Source of the DNA: Thermodesulfovibrionales bacterium
Lineage (GTDB): Bacteria; Nitrospirota; Thermodesulfovibrionia; Thermodesulfovibrionales; SM23-35
Assembly: GCA_020053565.1 (NCBI GenBank)
Contig: JAGVMY010000029.1
Span: 1-10,029, forward strand
Direction: 5' to 3'
DNA length: 10,029 bases
Position numbers and translations under genes: made by a program
Shown: piece after piece, positions 5,046 through 10,029 of the stretch
Layout: each line of letters starts with the position of its first letter
Numbering within the stretch: position 1 is the first letter of the stretch
The notes under the pieces: generated by a model
What the model saw: the letters and a program-made list of their open reading frames with translations, nothing else
Databases searched by the model: none
What the model was told of the DNA's origin: nothing

Positions 5046-7361
5046 ATGATAAGAAAAAGAAAGCAAAATCAATTAAAGAGAGATAAATTCATGGGATGTG
5101 TACTTAATAACCCTACTAAACTAAAAAATGGAGAAACCGAGCGCAAGCGGTCGGAAGAGGAACTTAAGCAGCTCAAGCATCAATACGAACTAATTTTGCA
5201 ATCAGCAGGTGAAGGAATCGTCTGCCTGGACTTAGAGGGGAATGTCACTTTTGCTAACCCATTTGCAGTAAAAACAACTGGCTATAAAATTGATGAACTC
5301 ATCGGACAGAACCTGCACGAGTTGCTCCACTATAAGAAACCGGATGGCACACTGTATCCTTATGAAGAATGTCCGAGTTATGAAACATTAAAGACCGGTA
5401 TTTTTAGAAATATCGTGGATGAAGTTTTCTTCAGAAAGGACGGAACCAGTTTCCCTGTTCGATATACCAGTACCCCGATCATTGAAGAGAATGAAATAAA
5501 GGGTGCTGTTGTAACTTTCCGAGACATCACCGAGCGCAAACGGATAGAGGAGAAATTGCAGGCAGAGCGAAAGCGGCTCAATGACGTGCTGGAAATACTG
5601 CCAGTAATGATATGCCTGCTGACGCCGGATTATCACGTGCCATTTGCCAACCGCCGTTTCCGCAAGCATTTCGGCGAGTCACATGGCCGCCACTGTTACG
5701 ACTATATCTTTCACCGAACCAAGCCGTGTCCCGAGTGCCAAAGCTTCAAGGTATTCGAAACCCACACGAATCATCATTGGGAATTGAGCACACCGGATGG
5801 AAACTACTACGACATCTATAACTTCCCCTTCACCGACTCGGACGGTTCTCCCCTCGTCCTTGAGATGGATATAGACATCACCGAGCGCAAGCAGGCAGAG
5901 AAAGAAATTGTTCGCCTTGCCTCTTTTCCTCTGACAAGTCCATCACCAGTTTTAGAGGTAGATTCTTCTGGGACAGTCACTTTCTACAATAGTGCAGCTA
6001 TCGAAACCCTAAAGAGATTGGGAGTTAAGGAAAATTTACGCCTTTTCTTTCCCAGGGACATAAAGGAAATTCTGAAAGCTTTAGAACAAAAAAAGGATGA
6101 GCAGTTATATCGAGAGATAATAATAGGAGATGCGACATTCGAAGAATATATTCAGATTGTACCACAGTATAACTGTATACGTATCCGCTCAATCGACATC
6201 AGTGAACGCAAGAAACTTGAGTCACAACTCCTTCAGTCACAGAAGATGGAAACAGTTGGTCAGCTTTCTGGTGGTATCGCCCATGACTTCAATAACATCC
6301 TCACCGCAATAATAGGCTATGCATCTATTTTACAGATGAAGATGTCTAAGGAAGATCCATTAAGGCATAATGCAGACCAGATACTTGCCTCATCAGAAAG
6401 GGCTGCCAATTTAACAAGAAGTCTTCTTACATTCAGCAGAAAACAGATAATGAACATTCAACCAGTAAAGATTAATGAGATAGTAAAAAGAGTTGAAAAT
6501 CTTCTATTAAGGATTATAGGTGCAGACATATATATAAAAACAATTCTTACAGAAGAAGATTTAACCATAATGGCAGATCCTGGTCAGATAGAGCAGGTAT
6601 TAATGAACCTTGCTACAAATGCACGGGATGCGATGCCTAACGGAGGAAGTTTAACCATAGAGACAGAAATTGTAGAATTAGATGAGAAATATATAAAAAC
6701 CCATGGGTATGGTGAACCTGGCATATATGTCCGTATCTCATTTACCGATACAGGGGAAGGTATGGATAAGGAGACCAAAGAGAAGATTTTTGAGCCCTTC
6801 TTCACCACCAAAGAGGTGGGCAAAGGCACAGGACTCGGGCTTTCAATGGTATACGGTATTGTCAAACAACATAACGGCTATATCAATGTCTATAGTGAAT
6901 TAGGAAAAGGAACAACATTCAAGATATATCTGCCTTTGATCAAAGCAGAAATTAAAGAAACGAAACTAACTGAACTTGCTCCTTCAATAGAGGGAACAGA
7001 GATGATCCTTTTAGCAGAGGATGATGAAGATGTGAGAACATTTACAAAAGCTGTGCTTGATGAGTTTGGCTATACAGTCATAGAGGCGGTGGATGGTCAA
7101 GATGCGATAAATAAATTCATGCAGAATAAAGATAAGATTCATCTTCTCTTGCTTGATGCGATAATGCCGAAGAAAAGTGGCAAAGACGCTTATGAAAAGA
7201 TAAAGAAGCTAAGACCTGATACGAAGGCACTTTTTATGAGTGGGTATTCTAAAGATGTTTTAGCTAAAGAGGGAATCCTTGAAGAGGGATTAAACTTTGT
7301 CTTAAAACCCGTCTCACCAACAAACCTTTTGAGAAAAGTGAGAGAAGCACTGGATAAATAG
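5046..7361 (+). CDS. PAS-rich hybrid histidine kinase with C-terminal receiver
   Basis: Protein of 771 aa with no visible membrane segment. After a lysine-rich start and a helical linker come PAS1 about 42-164 (near copy of kinase 1 PAS5), PAS2 172-281 (with Cys in HCYDYIFHRTKPCPECQ) and PAS3 288-388. A classical HisKA domain follows, phospho-acceptor His413 in GGIAHDFNNILTAI. The HATPase_c domain has N-box Asn525 (NARDAM), Asp568 (DTGEGMD), the FEPFFTTK segment and GTGLGLSMVYGIV. The receiver is about 653-771 with acidic residues in LLAEDDED and Asp704 (LLLDAIMP). GGAG at 5035-5038, 7 nt before ATG, supports this start. The kinase family (NtrB-like HisKA) differs from kinase 1, so it likely serves the CheY-like protein rather than the NarL-type one. 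No His-phosphotransfer domain is present, so the relay is incomplete within this window. Confidence 0.94.
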   Translation: MIRKRKQNQLKRDKFMGCVLNNPTKLKNGETERKRSEEELKQLKHQYELILQSAGEGIVCLDLEGNVTFANPFAVKTTGYKIDELIGQNLHELLHYKKPDGTLYPYEECPSYETLKTGIFRNIVDEVFFRKDGTSFPVRYTSTPIIEENEIKGAVVTFRDITERKRIEEKLQAERKRLNDVLEILPVMICLLTPDYHVPFANRRFRKHFGESHGRHCYDYIFHRTKPCPECQSFKVFETHTNHHWELSTPDGNYYDIYNFPFTDSDGSPLVLEMDIDITERKQAEKEIVRLASFPLTSPSPVLEVDSSGTVTFYNSAAIETLKRLGVKENLRLFFPRDIKEILKALEQKKDEQLYREIIIGDATFEEYIQIVPQYNCIRIRSIDISERKKLESQLLQSQKMETVGQLSGGIAHDFNNILTAIIGYASILQMKMSKEDPLRHNADQILASSERAANLTRSLLTFSRKQIMNIQPVKINEIVKRVENLLLRIIGADIYIKTILTEEDLTIMADPGQIEQVLMNLATNARDAMPNGGSLTIETEIVELDEKYIKTHGYGEPGIYVRISFTDTGEGMDKETKEKIFEPFFTTKEVGKGTGLGLSMVYGIVKQHNGYINVYSELGKGTTFKIYLPLIKAEIKETKLTELAPSIEGTEMILLAEDDEDVRTFTKAVLDEFGYTVIEAVDGQDAINKFMQNKDKIHLLLLDAIMPKKSGKDAYEKIKKLRPDTKALFMSGYSKDVLAKEGILEEGLNFVLKPVSPTNLLRKVREALDK
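5205..5540 (+). repeat. PAS module duplicated from kinase 1 (copy 2)
   Basis: Gap-free counterpart of 1617-1952. One visible difference is Tyr in YPYEECPSYETL where the other copy has Cys (YPCEECPSYETL). Both copies end in the shared junction sequence GACATCACCGAGCGCAA or a close variant (GATATTACC in copy 1). Confidence 0.85.
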
Positions 7362-7369
7362 ACCAGAAC

Positions 7370-8974
7370 CTACCTGTACCACTCATTCTTCATTTTTGGC
7401 ACATACCAGTGGATAAAATCGTACCAAATACCAAGTGGTGCTTTTTCTACACCTTTGAACCTTTTATGAAGCACAGGGAGTGCATCGGGAATATAAAGGA
7501 ATGTATAGGGCTGGTCTTCCACAAGGATCTCATGCATCCTGTGGTAAATCTTTTTTCTCTTTTCTATATCAAAGGTTTTTCTCCCCAACAGGAGTAGCCT
7601 GTCAACCTCTTCATTCTTATATGAGATAAAATTAAACTCCCCTTCCTTCGTCTTCGAAGAATGCCATATATCATAGGCATCAGGGTCTCTTGATAACGCC
7701 CAACCCATAATGACTGCTTCGAAACGTTTTTTATCTATAAATTCATGAAGCATGGCCTGCCACTCAAGCACTCTTATGTTTATATCAATGCCAACCTTTT
7801 TTAGATTTTCTTTTATTATCTGTGCTGTCTTGAGTCTCGCCTCATTCCCCTGATTTACAAGGACCGTGAAACTAAAGGGTTTTCCATCCTTTTCAAGGAA
7901 ACCGCTCTTCCCCTTCTTCCATCCTGCCTGAGCAAAAATCATCTGTGCCTTCTCGGGGTTATATTCGAGGTCTTTTATGCCTGGTTTGTAAGCCCATGAT
8001 TCTGGTGGAAAAGGGCCTGTGCATGGAATACCATAACCGAGGAGAACCCCATCGATAATATCCTTCTTGTTTATCGAATAGGTAAGGGCCTGTCTCACCC
8101 TCTTATCTGAAAACCGTGGATCAAGGAGATTATACCCTAAATATGTATATCCAAAAGCAGAATACCTGAATTTCTGAAAGTATTTGTTGAAGAATTCAGA
8201 ATGTGCCTGTAGCTTAAACTGAGGCGGTGTGAGGCCCATAAAATCGATACCACCAAATTTCAGTTCAAGGAACATTGTTGCTGTATCAGGAATAATCCTT
8301 GCGCTGAATCTGTTAATCTTAGGCCTATCTTCAAAATATCCATCGAATGCATCAAGAACTATTTTCTGACCGGTTACCCATTCTTTCAATGTATAAGGAC
8401 CAGTGCCTATAGGATTTCTATTGTATATTTCAGATGTTATATCTTTTTCTTCAAGTATATGTTTAGGTATTATACCCATCCCCCATGACTCAAGTGCAGG
8501 TGCATAAGGCTCTTTATACACCACCTTTACTGTATATTTATCAATCGCTTCAACCTTCTCTACAGGGCCATAGTTGCTACTGTAGGGCGTCGGAATCTTC
8601 GGGTCTATAATTTTCTGATAGGTAAATATGACATCGTCAGCAGTAAATTCCACGCCATCACTCCATTTCACACCTTTTCTGAGATGAAAATTTATCTTGA
8701 GGCCATCAGGAGAAATATCCCATGATTCAGCTAAATCACCAGTGATCTTTATGTCCTTGTCATATTTTGTGAGTCCATTGTATATATGGCCACTGATTTC
8801 GCCTGAAGCACTGTCTGAAGCAAGAAAAGGAAGAAGTCTTTTTGCATCAGCAAGAAAACCGACTGTAATTGTGTTTGGATTTTTTATGTCAGGCTCACGA
8901 CTACAGGCAAATAAAGAAAAAACCAAAAAAGAAATGAGCAAAAAGCAACGAGCAATGAGTTTCTTATCTGTCAC
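7370..8974 (-). CDS. Family 5 extracellular solute-binding lipoprotein (peptide/oligopeptide ABC transporter type)
   Basis: Protein of 534 aa, the usual length for DppA/OppA-type binding proteins (SBP_bac_5). The signature region is AESWDISPDG followed by LRKGVKWSDGVEFTADDV. Further family blocks are NPIGTGPYTLKEW, RVRQALTYSINKKDI, PFPPESWAY and YNPEKAQ. The N-terminus is a lipoprotein signal: KK and R, a hydrophobic stretch, then LFAC with Cys24 as lipidation site; Ser at +2 predicts outer-membrane sorting. The start is GTG at 8974; no good Shine-Dalgarno sequence precedes it, and the start plus first residues lie inside a heptad repeat array. No permease or ATPase genes are adjacent: downstream is the convergent kinase 2 after 8 nt, upstream are secG and tpiA. 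The ligand (peptide, nickel or other) cannot be assigned. Confidence 0.93.
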   Translation of the reverse strand: MTDKKLIARCFLLISFLVFSLFACSREPDIKNPNTITVGFLADAKRLLPFLASDSASGEISGHIYNGLTKYDKDIKITGDLAESWDISPDGLKINFHLRKGVKWSDGVEFTADDVIFTYQKIIDPKIPTPYSSNYGPVEKVEAIDKYTVKVVYKEPYAPALESWGMGIIPKHILEEKDITSEIYNRNPIGTGPYTLKEWVTGQKIVLDAFDGYFEDRPKINRFSARIIPDTATMFLELKFGGIDFMGLTPPQFKLQAHSEFFNKYFQKFRYSAFGYTYLGYNLLDPRFSDKRVRQALTYSINKKDIIDGVLLGYGIPCTGPFPPESWAYKPGIKDLEYNPEKAQMIFAQAGWKKGKSGFLEKDGKPFSFTVLVNQGNEARLKTAQIIKENLKKVGIDINIRVLEWQAMLHEFIDKKRFEAVIMGWALSRDPDAYDIWHSSKTKEGEFNFISYKNEEVDRLLLLGRKTFDIEKRKKIYHRMHEILVEDQPYTFLYIPDALPVLHKRFKGVEKAPLGIWYDFIHWYVPKMKNEWYR

Positions 8975-9023
8975 TTATCACTTGTCTTTGATTACTGATC
9001 ACTGATTACTGATCACTGATCGC
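8933..9023 (-). repeat. Heptad repeat array across the secG end and lipoprotein start
   Basis: Thirteen 7-bp units stay in one register from 8933 to 9023. On the plus strand the first four are of the AATGAGC type, the middle ones are degenerate (CTGTCAC, TTATCAC, TTGTCTT) and the last five are TGATTAC or TGATCAC type. On the minus strand the latter read AGTGATC and AGTAATC, the same units as in element B. The array fills the whole secG-lipoprotein gap, touches the secG stop codon, and encodes the first 14 residues or so of the lipoprotein. No four-helix-bundle gene accompanies it. Confidence 0.8.
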
Positions 9024-9379
9024 TATTTTTTGGTTTCAGGTGCTGGTTGTTGCGGTGCTTTCTGCTGTTCAGGTGGCTGGTCTGGCATAGGTGGTGCTGG
9101 TATTGTCTGCTTTTCTTCTGTTACAGGTGTCTTTTTTACCACAGAGCCTCCTCCTTTTGCAGTAAAGACCGCTAATGTAAGGGATGTAAGCATGAATACA
9201 ACTGCAACGACTGTGGTCATCTTGCCAAGAAAGGTAGCAGCGCCACGGCTTCCAAAAAGAGTCTGGCTTGAACCGCCAAAGGCTGCACCAAGTTGTGCAC
9301 CTTTACCACCCTGAATAAGGATTATACCTATCAGAGAAATAGACACAATAACATGAATTATTATTAAAAGCGTTATCAT
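9023..9379 (-). CDS. secG: Protein translocase subunit SecG
   Basis: Protein of 118 aa, inner-membrane partner of SecYE that assists preprotein export. Two membrane helices (about residues 2-21 and 52-70) flank the conserved cytoplasmic loop with LIQGGKGAQLGAAFGGSSQTLFGSRG. A Pro/Gln/Lys-rich tail (about 75-118) is longer than the core family needs and is low in complexity. ATG 9379 overlaps the tpiA stop codon by 4 bp (ATGA), with a GGAAGG ribosome-binding site just upstream, so translation is coupled to tpiA. The tpiA-secG order is widespread in bacteria. The stop codon TAG abuts a heptad repeat array. Confidence 0.95.
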   Translation of the reverse strand: MITLLIIIHVIVSISLIGIILIQGGKGAQLGAAFGGSSQTLFGSRGAATFLGKMTTVVAVVFMLTSLTLAVFTAKGGGSVVKKTPVTEEKQTIPAPPMPDQPPEQQKAPQQPAPETKK

Positions 9380-10029
9380 TTTCCTTCCTTGAATTTAACT
9401 ATTTTGATAAAATTCTCAACCTTAAGGCTCGCACCGCCAACAAGTGCACCATCTACATCCTTGCAGGCCATCAAAGAACCAATATTCTCAGGAGTTACAC
9501 TCCCACCATATAGTATACGAATCTCATCGGCTTTATTGCCATATAAAAATCCAAGTCTTTCTCTTATATACGCATGTGCCTCCTGGGCCTGTTCAGAAGT
9601 CGCTGTTTTCCCTGTGCCGATAGCCCATATAGGCTCATAGGCCACAACTATATCTTTATCATCAACTCCCTTGAGCCCATCTGCAATCTCTTTCTGCAAT
9701 ACATCAAAAGTCTTCCCCGCATCTCTTTCCGCAAGAGACTCACCAATGCAGAAAATTACTCCAAGCCCGGCCTTTTTTGCAGACACAATCTTTTTGTTGA
9801 CAACCTCATCTGTCTCATTGAAATACTGTCTTCTTTCAGAATGGCCAATAATGACATATCTACAGCCGATATCAACAAGCATAAGGGGAGAAACTTCACC
9901 TGTATATGCACCCTTCTCTTCATAGAACACATCCTGTGCAGCAAGTAATACATTGGAATTCTTAAGGTTTTCAGATGCTATAGCCAGTGAGGTAAAAGGA
10001 GGCGCAAGAACAATATCAACATCTGTGAC
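9376..10029 (-). CDS. tpiA: Triosephosphate isomerase, 5' end outside the window
   Basis: Interconverts dihydroxyacetone phosphate and glyceraldehyde 3-phosphate in glycolysis and gluconeogenesis. The frame stays open to the right edge, giving 217 residues; the GTG at 9930 is an internal Val codon, not the start. Visible blocks are LAPPFTSL, AAQDVFYEEKGAYTGEVS, IIGHSERR with catalytic His (codon 9841-9843), VAYEPIWAIGTG with catalytic Glu, and the phosphate-binding ILYGGSVTPENI and GALVGGASL. About 30-35 N-terminal residues, including the catalytic Lys region, lie beyond the window. It is co-transcribed with secG through a 4-bp overlap. Confidence 0.96.
   Translation of the reverse strand, partial: VTDVDIVLAPPFTSLAIASENLKNSNVLLAAQDVFYEEKGAYTGEVSPLMLVDIGCRYVIIGHSERRQYFNETDEVVNKKIVSAKKAGLGVIFCIGESLAERDAGKTFDVLQKEIADGLKGVDDKDIVVAYEPIWAIGTGKTATSEQAQEAHAYIRERLGFLYGNKADEIRILYGGSVTPENIGSLMACKDVDGALVGGASLKVENFIKIVKFKEGK

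Noticed and set aside
9376..9930. GTG at 9930 as the start of triosephosphate isomerase
   Set aside because: The conserved sequence continues upstream in frame (LAPPFTSL and on) to the window edge, so the GTG encodes an internal Val.

Overview
The window looks like the chromosome of a Gram-negative, moderately AT-rich bacterium with many signalling genes. Support comes from a lipoprotein with an outer-membrane-type +2 residue, several PAS-rich histidine kinases, and a tpiA-secG pair. Multi-PAS kinases whose domains end in DITERKQAEE, next to four-helix-bundle (23S rRNA intervening-sequence protein, IVP) genes and 7-bp repeat arrays, recall Nitrospirota or former Deltaproteobacteria. That placement is inference and only moderately supported.

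Layout, left to right. Positions 1-7361 are all on the plus strand and form a two-component signalling locus. It contains (1) the C-terminal part of a five-PAS histidine kinase with a HisKA_3/NarX-type transmitter, 5' end outside the window; (2) a four-helix-bundle gene between heptameric repeat arrays; (3) a NarL/FixJ-type response regulator, the natural partner of that kinase; (4) a second four-helix-bundle gene between heptameric arrays; (5) a 317-nt gap holding a long heptad array, two small dyads and a possible promoter; (6) a single-domain CheY-like regulator; and (7) a three-PAS hybrid histidine kinase with a C-terminal receiver. Positions 7370-10029 are on the minus strand and, in transcription order, hold triosephosphate isomerase (5' part outside the window), secG, and a family-5 (peptide/oligopeptide type) solute-binding lipoprotein. 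The two gene groups converge with only 8 nt between stop codons.

The most striking structure is the repeat system. Short heptads of two related types (GCAGTAA/CTGCTTA and AGTAATC/CTGATTA) form arrays right after stop codons. The two four-helix-bundle genes each sit between arrays in inverted orientation. For the second gene, 30-nt outer arms (3843-3872 and 4366-4395) are complementary at 29 of 30 positions. For the first, 22 of 24 positions pair (2720-2743 with 3157-3180). These look like chromosomal, non-rRNA versions of the IVP-encoding intervening sequences known from 23S rRNA genes: an IVP-family gene in the loop of a long inverted repeat, inserted at the 3' ends of genes inside an operon. 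A third, gene-less array (8933-9023) runs from the secG stop through the start codon and signal-peptide n-region of the lipoprotein gene.

The kinases also show mosaic evolution. One PAS module is shared almost intact between the two kinases at DNA level, and every PAS end carries a near-identical DNA segment encoding DITERK(Q)AEE that could serve as a recombination junction. The likely working scheme is that kinase 1 phosphorylates the NarL-type regulator, while hybrid kinase 2 and the CheY-like protein form a second, possibly linked relay. The input signals cannot be read from the sequence.
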